NCBI RefSeq assembly: GCF_001646785.1
Contig: NZ_LRRH01000024.1
Location: 1 to 64,000 of the forward strand
Direction of reading: 5' to 3'
Source of the DNA: Rhodococcus phenolicus
GTDB taxonomy: Bacteria; Actinomycetota; Actinomycetes; Mycobacteriales; Mycobacteriaceae
DNA length: 64,000 nucleotides
Part shown: one piece after another, positions 35,016-44,630 of the stretch
How positions within the stretch are numbered: position 1 is the first letter of the stretch
How the letters are laid out: every line of letters begins with the position of its first letter
Translations under genes and position numbers: made by a program
The notes under the pieces: model-generated
Database searches by the model: none
What the model was told of the DNA's origin: nothing
Seen by the model: only the letters and a program-made list of their open reading frames with translations

Positions 35016-35870
35016 TCAGAGGAGCAGCCGAACCAGATCCGACGTGTGCGCGAGGCCCGGAAACGCCTCCTCGGTCGAGCGGGGGTGCAGCGCATGCACG
35101 GCGAGGCGGAACATCACCGCACGCAACAGCATCTGCGGCCACTCGGGCAGATCGTCCCAGCGGGCGATCAGCGCGTCGTCGGCGCCGCCCCACGACAACG
35201 CGTCGACGACGGCGACGGCCGCGGCCCATGTCGCGGGCCGCCAGTAGGGGGTGATGTCGGTCAGCCCGGGCGCGGCGCGGCCGGCGAACAGGACGGTCCC
35301 GAACAGGTCGCCGTGCACCAGCTGGTCCGGCAGGTGCACCGGTTTGCGGAAGGTCGCGAGCTGATTGATGAGGTCGAGGCTCTTGCGTCCGTCCGGCGTC
35401 GTGGTCTCCGGCGCTCCGGCCGCGCGCGCCGAACGCATCGGCACGGTCTCCCACGCGGCACGGTCGGCGGCGACGAACACGTCGACGTCGGCCCACGGCG
35501 CGACCGGCGGTTGCATGAGGAACCGCGGACGCTCGAGCTGCGCGGTCGCGGTGTGCAGGCGCAGCGACAGCGACACCACCTCGTCGTGGCGCGGCTCGGA
35601 CGTGCCGACGATGTAGGTGTCGGCACGCCACCCGGACACGACGTACCGGCCGTCGGTGGACCGGACCGGACGGGCCAGGCGCAGCCCGTCCACGCTGAGT
35701 GTCTCGCGCACCTTCGCCGACCACGCCGCCCGGGCGTGATCGGCCACCGGTGAGAGCACCACGTCTCCACATCGCCAGCCGCCGTCCCAGTCCGAGCCGA
35801 GCGGTACCGGTTCGACGTCGCGAAGGCCGAACGTGGAGCACACGTGCTGCGGGGGTTCGAGTGAGCTCAC
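35016..35870 (-). CDS. TIGR02569 family protein (APH-kinase-like)
   Basis: A 284-residue protein of the actinobacterial TIGR02569 family (Rv3205c type). It has a weak aminoglycoside-phosphotransferase-like kinase fold, with LVHGDLFGTVLF and LTDITPYW corresponding to the catalytic HGD and DxD segments. The function is unknown. A TACCGT -10 box overlaps the annotated-style GTG at 35879 and lies seven bases before GTG 35870, so the shorter leaderless form is preferred. It restores the conserved gene order after the accessory block. Confidence 0.82.
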   Translation of the reverse strand: MSSLEPPQHVCSTFGLRDVEPVPLGSDWDGGWRCGDVVLSPVADHARAAWSAKVRETLSVDGLRLARPVRSTDGRYVVSGWRADTYIVGTSEPRHDEVVSLSLRLHTATAQLERPRFLMQPPVAPWADVDVFVAADRAAWETVPMRSARAAGAPETTTPDGRKSLDLINQLATFRKPVHLPDQLVHGDLFGTVLFAGRAAPGLTDITPYWRPATWAAAVAVVDALSWGGADDALIARWDDLPEWPQMLLRAVMFRLAVHALHPRSTEEAFPGLAHTSDLVRLLL

Positions 35871-35978
35871 GACGCTCACGGTACCGTCGTGCGGCGTGCG
35901 ATCCGGGAAGGCACTCCGTTGTCGGTGGTCACAGAATCCGGTGGACGCCGAGCACCACGGGCACGGTCGGCGGCGGCG

Positions 35979-37154
35979 TCAGTACAACGGCAGCGACGGA
36001 TCGACCTGCTGCGCCCACGCGACGACACCGCCCTGCAGGTGGGTCGCGTCCGCGAATCCGGCCCGTTTGAGCGCGGCGAGCACCTCCGCGGACCGGATAC
36101 CGGTCTTGCAGTACGCGACGATCGGAACGTGCTGCGGCAGCTCCGCGAGCGCGGCGCCGGACAGGATGCGGTCCTTGGGAATCAGCCGGGCACCGTCGAT
36201 GTGCACGATGTCCCATTCGACGGGTTCGCGGACGTCGACGAGGGCGAGTTCGCGGCCGGAGTCGAGCATGGTGCGCAATTCGGTTGCGGTGATTGTGGAT
36301 TCGGCGGCAGCGATCATGCCCTCGTCGGACACCACGCCGCAGAACTCGTCGTAGTCGACGAGGTCGGTGACCGGGACGCGGCACGGATCGCGGCGCAGGG
36401 TGACGGTCCGGAACGTCATCGAGAGCGCGTCGTAGATCATCAGCCGGCCCAGCAGCGTGTCGCCGATGCCGGTGATGAGCTTGATCGCCTCGGTCGCCAT
36501 GATGCAGCCGACCGTGCCGGGCAGAACCCCGAGGACTCCGCCCTCGGCGCAGGACGGCACCATGCCGGGGGGAGGCGCCTCCGGATACAGGTCGCGGTAG
36601 TTCAGCCCCACTCCGCCGGGGGCGTCCTCCCAGAACACCGACACCTGACCTTCGAATCGGAAGATCGATCCCCACACGTAGGGCTTGCCGGCGAGGATCG
36701 CGGCGTCGTTGACGAGATAGCGGGTCGCGAAGTTGTCGGTGCCGTCGACGACGAGGTCGTACTCGCGGAACAGGTCGACGGCGTTGGTGGTGTCGAGGCG
36801 CACCGGATGCAGGCGCACGTCGACGGTGTCGTTGATGCCGACGATGGTCTCGCGGGCGCTCTCCCCCTTCGACCGGCCGACGTCGGCCTGGCCGTGGATG
36901 ATCTGGCGCTGCAGATTGGAGCTGTCGACCTCGTCGAACTCGACGATGCCGATCGTGCCGACACCGGCGGCGGCGAGGTAGAGCAGAGCCGGGGAGCCGA
37001 GGCCGCCCGCGCCGATGAACAGCACCTTCGCGTTCCGGAGTCGTTTCTGCCCGGTGACCCCCACGTCCGGGATGATCAGATGCCGGCTGTACCGGGCCAC
37101 GTCCTCCCGGGTCAGCTCGGCGACGGGTTCCACCAGCGGTGGCAATGCGGTCAC
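35979..37154 (-). CDS. moeZ: MoeZ/MoeB adenylyltransferase-sulfurtransferase
   Basis: A 391-residue two-domain protein (Rv3206c type). The N-terminal ThiF/MoeB E1 domain has the ATP motif GAGGLGSPALLYLAAAGVG, the R-finger region QRQIIH and the DGTDNF motif. The C-terminal rhodanese domain has the active-site cysteine in CKTGIRS. It activates MoaD- and CysO-type ubiquitin-like proteins as thiocarboxylates for molybdopterin and cysteine synthesis. The GTG start at 37154 has GAGGAG upstream. It lies 62 bases downstream of the DUF3152 gene. Confidence 0.94.
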   Translation of the reverse strand: MTALPPLVEPVAELTREDVARYSRHLIIPDVGVTGQKRLRNAKVLFIGAGGLGSPALLYLAAAGVGTIGIVEFDEVDSSNLQRQIIHGQADVGRSKGESARETIVGINDTVDVRLHPVRLDTTNAVDLFREYDLVVDGTDNFATRYLVNDAAILAGKPYVWGSIFRFEGQVSVFWEDAPGGVGLNYRDLYPEAPPPGMVPSCAEGGVLGVLPGTVGCIMATEAIKLITGIGDTLLGRLMIYDALSMTFRTVTLRRDPCRVPVTDLVDYDEFCGVVSDEGMIAAAESTITATELRTMLDSGRELALVDVREPVEWDIVHIDGARLIPKDRILSGAALAELPQHVPIVAYCKTGIRSAEVLAALKRAGFADATHLQGGVVAWAQQVDPSLPLY

Positions 37155-37216
37155 GACAGGCTCCTCGGCGCGCTCGACGGTACGACGCCATTGTCACATC
37201 AGGCGCCCGCCCCGGA

Positions 37217-38233
37217 TCACCCGCGCGGGAACGGCCACGGATTGAATCGGCAGATCAGCCCGTCGGCGGGTACGGCTCCCCCGGGATCGACGCGCGCGAT
37301 GTCGTCGTTGGCGATCCCGAACGTCTGCTGCATCATGATCGGCGCGAGACCGCCCTGGCTCCGGCACGGCTCGTGCGCGGCGAAACCGATGGCGTGGCCG
37401 ACCTCGTGGTTGATCTGATACTGCCGGTACGAGCCGATGTCGCCCTGGAAGGCGACGGCTCCGCGCACCCACCGGGCCTCGTTGAGCAGCACTCGGTCGA
37501 TCCCCGGGTTGTAACAGGACCCCTCGAGCGGGATGTCGAAACCGCAGTACTGCCGGATGCTCATCTGCGAGGTGAGGGAGATCCGGAAATCGGGTTCGCC
37601 GCCGTCGACACGCCGGAACGCGAAGTCGGGGCTGTTCGTCCAGCTCTTCGGGTTGGCCAGGGTCTCGTCGACCATCCGGCCGAACGCCGCTTCACCGCCG
37701 TATCCGGTCGCGTCCACCCCGTCCTCGACCTCGACGGTGTAGGTGAACACCTTCTTCGTGCCGGCGCCGACCTGTCCGGTGCTGCCGGGCACCGTGTGCC
37801 AGGTCCCGGCGCCGGACACCGTGAACGGCCCGCCCTCGGGAAGATCACCCGGGCCGGTGCCGGCCGGGAACAATCCGTCCGGATTCGGGACCTCGGCCGC
37901 GAGCGCATCGTCCGCGGCGACGGGATCGCCGGATTGCGCCGGCGCCGGACGCAGGGCATCCCACCCGACGAAGACGGTGACGGCGACGAGGACCGGGATG
38001 GCGTACGCCCGCCACCCGTAGGTCGCGACGAAGCGGCCCACCCGCGACTGCTTGCGCACGTCGCGCTCGGGACGCGGGCGCCGGGGCACCCGGTCCTCTC
38101 CTCCGACGGGGTCCCACTGTGCGCGCAACGGCTGGTGTGACGCCCGGTGCGGCGATTCTCCGGATGCCCGGTGCGGTGTCCGGGGTGTGCCGGCTGCAGT
38201 GCCTGCCCCTCGCGCTCCTCCTCGGTCGGTCAC
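37217..38233 (-). CDS. DUF3152 membrane-anchored putative zinc protease
   Basis: A protein of about 338 residues (Rv3207c type). After a Pro/Arg-rich cytoplasmic N-terminus it has one membrane helix (AYAIPVLVAVTVFVGW) and an extracytoplasmic DUF3152 domain. That domain carries HEVGHAIGFAAH, close to the metzincin pattern HExxHxxGxxH, so zinc peptidase activity is likely. Two cysteines (QYCGFD, SCYNPG) may form a disulfide. The start is uncertain: GTG 38233 is chosen because the region further upstream looks non-coding, although the frame is open to 38401. It is divergent from the TetR gene. Confidence 0.82.
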   Translation of the reverse strand: MTDRGGARGAGTAAGTPRTPHRASGESPHRASHQPLRAQWDPVGGEDRVPRRPRPERDVRKQSRVGRFVATYGWRAYAIPVLVAVTVFVGWDALRPAPAQSGDPVAADDALAAEVPNPDGLFPAGTGPGDLPEGGPFTVSGAGTWHTVPGSTGQVGAGTKKVFTYTVEVEDGVDATGYGGEAAFGRMVDETLANPKSWTNSPDFAFRRVDGGEPDFRISLTSQMSIRQYCGFDIPLEGSCYNPGIDRVLLNEARWVRGAVAFQGDIGSYRQYQINHEVGHAIGFAAHEPCRSQGGLAPIMMQQTFGIANDDIARVDPGGAVPADGLICRFNPWPFPRG

Positions 38234-39112
<879 letters not shown>

Positions 39113-39143
39113 CCACACCCCGGCGGTGACCGGAACACGAAAC

Positions 39144-39169
39144 AGGGCCGGGGCGATCGCCCCGGCCCT
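39144..39169. terminator. Palindromic terminator
   Basis: A perfect 26-base palindrome made mostly of G/C lies between the convergent TetR and DUF3107 genes. On the forward strand it is followed by TTCTCG. It can act for both genes. Confidence 0.75.
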
Positions 39170-39186
39170 TTCTCGTCACGACCCGA

Positions 39187-39417
39187 TCAGCCGGCCGCGA
39201 ACCCGACCTTGCGGATGTCGGCGGGGCCGATCTCCACGTACGTGATGCGCGATGCCTGGACGAGGAGCTTGCGGCCCTTCTCGTCGACGAGAGCGAGCAC
39301 ACCGTCCGTGCCGCCGGCCAGGGCGGTCGTCACCAGCGTCTCGACTTCGTCGGGCGTCTGGTCGCTCACCACGGTGAGTTCGCGCGGGCTGTCCGCGACA
39401 CCGATCTTGACCTCCAC
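39187..39417 (-). CDS. DUF3107 family small protein (TB9.4 type)
   Basis: A 76-residue soluble protein, the homologue of M. tuberculosis Rv3208A (TB9.4). It begins VEVKIGVADSPREL and ends GPADIRKVGFAAG, the typical DUF3107 ends. The function is unknown. The GTG start at 39417 has GGAGG six bases upstream. It lies 43 bases after the ferritin-like gene on the same strand. Confidence 0.93.
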   Translation of the reverse strand: MEVKIGVADSPRELTVVSDQTPDEVETLVTTALAGGTDGVLALVDEKGRKLLVQASRITYVEIGPADIRKVGFAAG

Positions 39418-39460
39418 GGTGGACCTCCGAAATCTCAGGGCTACAGCTGTCTCCGTCAGG

Positions 39461-40165
39461 TTAGTGCAGTCCGAGCACTGCCATCCGTTTGGCGTGCTCG
39501 ACCTGCATACGGTCGAACAGCGCGGCGATGTTCGTCAGGTCGCCGGTCGCGGTGATGACCAGGTCGGCGAGGTCCTCCTGCTGCGCCATCACGTACTGGG
39601 CCTGGGTGATCGCCTCCCCGAGCAGTCTGCGTCCCCACAGCATCAGCCGGTCCTTCTCGAGGCTGCTCTTCTCGACCGCGGCGCGCACCTCGTGGACCAC
39701 GAAGTCCGAGTGCCCGGTCTCGGCGAGAACCTCGCGGACGACGGACGCGACCTCCGGCGCGAGGGTGCCGGCGATCTCGCAGTAGAAGTCGGCGGCGATG
39801 CCGTCGCCCACATGCGCCTTGACCAGTGATTCGAGCCACGTCGAGGGGGTGGTGCACGCGTGGTAGGCGTCGAGGGAGCGGCGGAACGGTTCCATCGCCG
39901 TGTAGATCTCGACGCCGCGAGCCTCGAGCGCCTCGTGCAGCGTTTCGAAGTGACTCATCTCGGCGGCGGCCATGCTGGCCAGCGCGACGCGACCACGCAG
40001 CGTGGGCGACAGTTTCGCGTCCTCGGCGAGGCGGTAGAAGGCGGAGATCTCACCGTAGGCGAGAACCGCGAACAGCTCCGCGACACCCGGATGATCGGCC
40101 GGAACCGGCGCCTGCGCGAGGGTCGGTTCGGATGCTGCTGCGGACGGCGACGTTTCGGCTCCCAT
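39461..40165 (-). CDS. Ferritin-like / tRNA hydroxylase-like protein
   Basis: A 234-residue helical protein (Rv3210c type) with a ferritin-like di-iron fold. Candidate metal ligands are the glutamate of YGEISAF, the ExxH of AAEMSHFE, the glutamate of CEIAG and the ExxH of AETGHSD. This resembles MiaE-type tRNA hydroxylases, but the substrate is not shown. ATG 40165 follows a short Ala-rich region. It is divergent from the rhlE-type helicase gene, and the 233-base gap carries the helicase promoter and leader. Confidence 0.82.
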   Translation of the reverse strand: MGAETSPSAAASEPTLAQAPVPADHPGVAELFAVLAYGEISAFYRLAEDAKLSPTLRGRVALASMAAAEMSHFETLHEALEARGVEIYTAMEPFRRSLDAYHACTTPSTWLESLVKAHVGDGIAADFYCEIAGTLAPEVASVVREVLAETGHSDFVVHEVRAAVEKSSLEKDRLMLWGRRLLGEAITQAQYVMAQQEDLADLVITATGDLTNIAALFDRMQVEHAKRMAVLGLH

Positions 40166-40209
40166 GACGACAAAGCGTAGTACCGCAGGGGCATGTTCGC
40201 CGGAGCCGG

Positions 40210-40215
40210 TACAAT
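40210..40215 (+). promoter_or_regulatory. -10 box of the DEAD-box helicase gene
   Basis: TACAAT is a strong -10 match, and the nearby -35 region is poor. It predicts a transcript start near 40222 and a leader of about 175 bases before the helicase start. Confidence 0.5.
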
Positions 40216-40225
40216 GGGCCTGGAA

Positions 40226-40261
40226 GACTGCGCTTCGAGCTGTCGAACACGGCCCGCAGTC
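40226..40261 (+). ncRNA. Structured 5' leader hairpin of the helicase mRNA
   Basis: GACTGCG (40226-40232) pairs with CGCAGTC (40255-40261). Inside, TTCGA (40234-40238) pairs with TCGAA (40243-40247) around GCTG. The nested stem lies at the expected 5' end of the long leader. Leaders of DEAD-box helicase genes often regulate expression, but no known RNA family is recognised. Confidence 0.4.
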
Positions 40262-40398
40262 CTCACCGATGATGTGCGCGCACCCGACGCCGATCGCGCT
40301 CGCGCCTCGCCGAGCTCACCGAGATGCTCGCGCTGAGGCGCTGATCCGGTCGCCTTTCCACCTCGTGCGTGCGTGCCGAGACCAGGAAGGCCAGACCC

Positions 40399-42003
40399 CT
40401 GAGCAAGATCACTGTCGACCACGAAGACGACGCCACCGAGAGCACCGTTTCCGCACAACTCGATTCCACCCACGTCGCTCCCACCTTCGGCGAGCTGGGT
40501 GTGCGTGACGAAATCGTCCGCGCCCTCGCCGAGCACGGCATCGAGCGCACCTTCGCCATCCAGGAGCTCACGCTCCCGCTGGCCCTCGCCGGCGACGACC
40601 TCATCGGTCAGGCCCGCACCGGCATGGGCAAGACCTTCGGTTTCGGCGTGCCCCTGCTGCACCGCGTCACCACCGAGGGATCCGGGACCACCGCCCTCGA
40701 CGGCACCCCGCGCGCCCTGGTCATCGTCCCGACCCGGGAGCTGTGCATCCAGGTCACCGGCGACCTGGAGAACGCGTCGAAGTACCTGCCCGGCAGCGGC
40801 AAGAAGGGCCTCGAGGTCCTCGCCATCTACGGCGGCCGCCCGTACGAGCAGCAGATCGAGCAGCTGCAGAAGGGCGTCGACGTCGTCGTCGGCACCCCCG
40901 GCCGCCTGCTCGACCTCGCGAACCAGGGTCATCTGATCCTCGGCAAGATCGGCGTGCTCGTCATGGACGAGGCCGACGAGATGCTCGATCTCGGTTTCCT
41001 CCCCGACATCGAACGCATCCTGAACATGGTTCCCGACCGGCGTCAGACGATGCTGTTCTCGGCCACCATGCCGGGACCGATCATCACTCTCGCCCGCACG
41101 TTCCTGACGCAGCCGACCCACATCCGGGCCGAGGAGCCCGAGTCGTCGGCTGTGCACGAACGCACCAACCAGCTCGTGTACCGGGCCCACGCGCTCGACA
41201 AGGCCGAACTCGTCGCCCGTGTGCTGCAGGCCGAGGGCCGCGGCGCGACCATGATCTTCACCCGCACCAAGCGCACCGCCCAGAAGGTGGCCGACGACCT
41301 CGTCGAACGCGGATTCGCGTGCGGTGCCGTCCATGGCGACCTCGGGCAGATCGCCCGTGAGAAGGCCCTCGACAAGTTCCGCAACGGCAAGATCGACGTG
41401 CTCGTCGCCACCGACGTCGCCGCCCGCGGTATCGACATCGACGACGTCACCCACGTCATCAACTACCAGTGCCCCGAGGACGAGAAGACCTACGTCCACC
41501 GCATCGGCCGCACCGGTCGCGCCGGACGCACGGGTACCGCGATCACGCTCGTCGACTGGGACGACGTGCCGCGCTGGGAGCTCATCGACAAGGCCCTGGA
41601 CCTCGGGATGTCGGAGCCGGTCGAGACGTACTCGAGCTCGCCGCACCTGTTCGAGGATCTGAACATCCCCGAGGGCGCGACCGGCACGGTGCGCAAGGCC
41701 CGTCCCGAAGCCACCGGCGAGGCAGCCGACGGCGAAGCGCGCCGCGAGCGCCCGAAGCGCACCAGCACCCGGGTGCGCCGCCGCACCCGCGGCGGCAAGT
41801 CCGTCACGGGTGACACCGGCGCCCCCGACACGGCGGCGCAGGACGCGTCCGCCGGCAGCGACGCTGCGGCCCCGGCCGAGAAGACCGCTGCGGACGGGGA
41901 CGCCCCTGCCCGCCGCCGTCGCCGGCGGCGTCGTGGAGGTTCATCCTCGAACGCCACCGCAGCAGCCACGCAGGACACGGTCTCGGCCTCGGCCGCCCAG
42001 TAG
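40399..42003 (+). CDS. DEAD-box RNA helicase (RhlE type)
   Basis: A helicase of about 534 residues (Rv3211 type). All core motifs are present: Q motif (FAIQELTLPLAL), ARTGMGKT, PTREL, TPGRLLD, DEAD, SAT, VATDVAARGIDI and HRIGRTGRAGRTG. The C-terminal tail is basic and Ala/Thr-rich with RRRRRRRR, likely binding RNA. It probably acts in ribosome assembly or mRNA turnover. The start is uncertain: AGGAAGG sits eight bases before CTG 40399 (LSKITVDHEDD), while the first GTG in frame (40369) has no ribosome binding site. It is followed nine bases later by the beta-propeller gene. Confidence 0.93.
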   Translation: MSKITVDHEDDATESTVSAQLDSTHVAPTFGELGVRDEIVRALAEHGIERTFAIQELTLPLALAGDDLIGQARTGMGKTFGFGVPLLHRVTTEGSGTTALDGTPRALVIVPTRELCIQVTGDLENASKYLPGSGKKGLEVLAIYGGRPYEQQIEQLQKGVDVVVGTPGRLLDLANQGHLILGKIGVLVMDEADEMLDLGFLPDIERILNMVPDRRQTMLFSATMPGPIITLARTFLTQPTHIRAEEPESSAVHERTNQLVYRAHALDKAELVARVLQAEGRGATMIFTRTKRTAQKVADDLVERGFACGAVHGDLGQIAREKALDKFRNGKIDVLVATDVAARGIDIDDVTHVINYQCPEDEKTYVHRIGRTGRAGRTGTAITLVDWDDVPRWELIDKALDLGMSEPVETYSSSPHLFEDLNIPEGATGTVRKARPEATGEAADGEARRERPKRTSTRVRRRTRGGKSVTGDTGAPDTAAQDASAGSDAAAPAEKTAADGDAPARRRRRRRRGGSSSNATAAATQDTVSASAAQ

Positions 42004-42012
42004 CGCGGCCAC

Positions 42013-43245
42013 GTGCTCGCTCCCGAGCGCCGCACGCGCACCGACCTGATCGTCGCAGCCGCACTCGCCGTCGCCGTCGTGGTGGCGGCGAGTGTGATCT
42101 GGCTGCGATCCGACGCGCGAGGCACGACATCGATCACGTGGGACGGACCCGTCGCCGTCCCGGCCGCGGCAACCGCGGTTCCGGCCACCCTCACCGAGGC
42201 GTGGCGCGCCGGCAGTGGCGCCACCGCGCGACCGCTCGCGGTGGCCGGCACGGTTGCGACCGCCGACGGCGGCACCGTCGTCGGTCGTGATCCGGGCACC
42301 GGCGCAGAGCACTGGCGCTATCAGCGGGACATGCCGTTGTGCGCGGCGACCTCCGCGTGGCAGACGGTCGTCGCCGTCTACCGGGACCGGCGCGGATGCA
42401 GCCAGGTCACGCAGTTGACCGCGGCGAGCGGAACGCGGGGGGCCCAGCGGGCCAGCGACGCAGACGACGCGATCATGCTCGTCGACGCCGGCACCCACCT
42501 GATCTCCGCGGGCGACACCCGCCTCGAACTGTGGCGATCCGATCTGGTCCGCACCGTCGAGTACGGGCGCGTCGACGCAGCGGTGAACCCGAACGCGCAG
42601 CCGCGCAGCGGATGCACACTGCTGTCCGCCGGGGCGAGCGCAACCCGGCTCGCCGTCGTCGAACGCTGCCCGGGCGAGCCCGCCGACCGGCTGACACTGC
42701 TCGAGCCCGTGCCCGACGACAATCAGGAGCCCGAGGAGTTCGCGTCCTCTGTACTGCCCGAGTCGACGGCCGGAACGCCCGGCTCCGACACGGCGGGAAC
42801 GCGCGTCGTCGCGGTCGCGGGCGACCGCACCGCCCTGTACCTGCCGCCCGGAGACGGTGCCGGCCCGCGCATCCAGGTGTTCGGGGGCGCGGGTCAGGCG
42901 GTCGGCGAGTACCCGCTCCCCCATCCGGCCACCGACGCCGCGACAATCCCCGCGACGACCAGGGACGGCATCCTCACGTGGTGGACCGGTGAGGACACCG
43001 TCGGACTCGGACCGTCGGATCTGGCGCCGCGCTGGACGGTGCCCGACACCATCGGTTCCGGCGATTCGATGGCCGGCGCGCTGCTGCTTCCGGTCGACGA
43101 CGCGCTCGCGGTCGTGGACCCGGTGTCCGGTGCAGTGCAGCGCCGCATTTCCGTCGACCGGGACACGGCCGGTCCCGTGGCCGTGACCGTCGCCGGCGAG
43201 ATCGTTCTCGAGCAGCGCGGCGACGAGGTCGTCGCGCTGCACTGA
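42013..43245 (+). CDS. Membrane-anchored PQQ-like beta-propeller protein
   Basis: A 410-residue protein (Rv3212 type). A short basic N-terminus precedes one membrane helix (LIVAAALAVAVVVAASVIWL), so it is anchored with the bulk outside. The rest has repeated PQQ-like blade patterns such as DGGTVVGRDPGTGAEHWRY and DALAVVDPVSGAVQRR. Six cysteines may form disulfides. The function is unknown; scaffolding or envelope assembly is possible. The GTG at 42013 begins nine bases after the helicase stop, so they form an operon. Confidence 0.85.
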   Translation: MLAPERRTRTDLIVAAALAVAVVVAASVIWLRSDARGTTSITWDGPVAVPAAATAVPATLTEAWRAGSGATARPLAVAGTVATADGGTVVGRDPGTGAEHWRYQRDMPLCAATSAWQTVVAVYRDRRGCSQVTQLTAASGTRGAQRASDADDAIMLVDAGTHLISAGDTRLELWRSDLVRTVEYGRVDAAVNPNAQPRSGCTLLSAGASATRLAVVERCPGEPADRLTLLEPVPDDNQEPEEFASSVLPESTAGTPGSDTAGTRVVAVAGDRTALYLPPGDGAGPRIQVFGGAGQAVGEYPLPHPATDAATIPATTRDGILTWWTGEDTVGLGPSDLAPRWTVPDTIGSGDSMAGALLLPVDDALAVVDPVSGAVQRRISVDRDTAGPVAVTVAGEIVLEQRGDEVVALH

Positions 43246-43261
43246 GTCACGAGCGGGCGGG

Positions 43262-44050
43262 CTACTGCTGGTCGAACGTCACCAGGTCGTTGCCGGCCCA
43301 GTGCTCGAGCAGGTTCTCCGCGAGTTCCCGATAGGCCTGCGCACCCTTGTTCTTCCGGCCGGCGAGCACCGTGGCACCGGACGCCGACGCCTCCGCGAAC
43401 CGCACCGTTCGGGGAATGGGCGGCGACAGCACCGGCAGGTCGTACCGGTCCGCGACATCGGCGAGCACGTCCCGGCTGTGCGTGGTGCGCGCGTCGTACA
43501 GGGTCGGCAGCGCCCCGAGCAGTTCCAGCCCGGGATTGGTGACCTGCTTGACCTCCGACACCGTGCGCAGCAGCTGGCCGACGCCGCGATGTGCGAGGGT
43601 CTCGCACTGCAACGGCACGAGCACCGCCTCGGCGGCGGTCAGCCCGTTGAGTGTCAGTACACCCAGCGACGGCGGGCAGTCGATGATCACGACGTCGACG
43701 TTCGCGAGCAACGGCGCCAGCGCCCGCTTCAGCGCGAACTCACGTCCCGGCCGCATGAGCAACAGAGCCTCGGCCCCCGCGAGATCGATGGTCGCGGGCA
43801 GCAGGCTCACCCCTTCGTCCGTGTCGAGCAGAACCTCCTTCGCTTCGGCGTCGCCGACGAGCACGTCGTGCACGGACCGTTCGAGCCGGTCCGGGTTGTG
43901 CCCGAGAGAGAACGTCAGGCATCCCTGGGGGTCGAGATCGACGACGAGTACCCGCTGTCCCACCCCTGCCAATGCCGCCCCCAGCGACGCGACGGTGGTC
44001 GTCTTCGCGACGCCACCCTTCTGATTTGCCACCGCAAGTACCGTTGTCAC
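43262..44050 (-). CDS. ParA/Soj-like ATPase
   Basis: A 262-residue P-loop ATPase (Rv3213c type). The deviant Walker A NQKGGVAKTTT carries the signature lysine, followed by VDLDPQG and the Walker B DCPPSLG. No ParB gene is adjacent, so this is an orphan ParA-like protein rather than the chromosomal parAB pair. Such proteins position cargo in the cell. The GTG 44050 is chosen because GAGGATC precedes it. It is convergent with the beta-propeller gene. Confidence 0.92.
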   Translation of the reverse strand: MTTVLAVANQKGGVAKTTTVASLGAALAGVGQRVLVVDLDPQGCLTFSLGHNPDRLERSVHDVLVGDAEAKEVLLDTDEGVSLLPATIDLAGAEALLLMRPGREFALKRALAPLLANVDVVIIDCPPSLGVLTLNGLTAAEAVLVPLQCETLAHRGVGQLLRTVSEVKQVTNPGLELLGALPTLYDARTTHSRDVLADVADRYDLPVLSPPIPRTVRFAEASASGATVLAGRKNKGAQAYRELAENLLEHWAGNDLVTFDQQ

Positions 44051-44146
44051 GCGTCGATCCTCGCGCACTTCCCCTCCACACGCGAGAATTGATGCCACTT
44101 CGCGAATCCCGCGAATCGCTTCCTACCGGAAAGGTTGGCACCGATC

Positions 44147-44623
44147 GTGATCCGCCGCGCCCGCCCCGACGACGTCGACGCCGTCACCGGCCTGATCCAC
44201 GGCCTCGCCGAGTACGAGAAGGCTCCCGACGAATGCACCGTGGTGCCCGAGCAGATCCGTACGGCCCTGTTCGGTCCGAATCCGGCCGCGTTCGCGCACG
44301 TGGCCGAGTCCGACGGCGGCGAGGTCGTCGGCCTGGCGCTGTGGTTCCTGAACTTCTCCACCTGGGACGGCGTGCACGGGATCCATCTCGAGGACCTGTT
44401 CGTCAGTCCCGGGCACCGCGGGCACGGTCACGGCCGCGCGCTGCTGGCGGCGCTGGCCGCCGAATGCGTCGAACGCGGCTACAGCCGGCTGAGCTGGGCG
44501 GTGCTGGACTGGAACACACCGTCGATCGGTTTCTACCGTGCGCTCGGTGCGATACCGCAGGACGAATGGACGACGTTCCGCCTCACCGGCGACGCGCTGA
44601 CGGCGCTGGGCACCGGCGGCTGA
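44147..44623 (+). CDS. GNAT family N-acetyltransferase
   Basis: A 158-residue acetyltransferase resembling diamine/spermidine acetyltransferases (LAEYEKAPDEC near the start and LEDLFVSPGHRGHGHGRALL as the acetyl-CoA motif with R/Q-x-x-G-x-G/A). A tyrosine in FYRALG could be the general acid. The substrate is unknown. A TTG at 44135 is in frame, but it abuts GGAAAGG; GTG 44147 is preferred. It takes the place of the phosphoglycerate-mutase-like gene expected here from M. tuberculosis. Confidence 0.88.
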   Translation: MIRRARPDDVDAVTGLIHGLAEYEKAPDECTVVPEQIRTALFGPNPAAFAHVAESDGGEVVGLALWFLNFSTWDGVHGIHLEDLFVSPGHRGHGHGRALLAALAAECVERGYSRLSWAVLDWNTPSIGFYRALGAIPQDEWTTFRLTGDALTALGTGG

Positions 44624-44630
44624 CTACCGG

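Noticed and set aside
33301-35247. Long forward frame opposite narK and nirB
   Set aside because: Composition is Arg/Asp/His-rich low complexity, and it is antisense to two well-supported genes.
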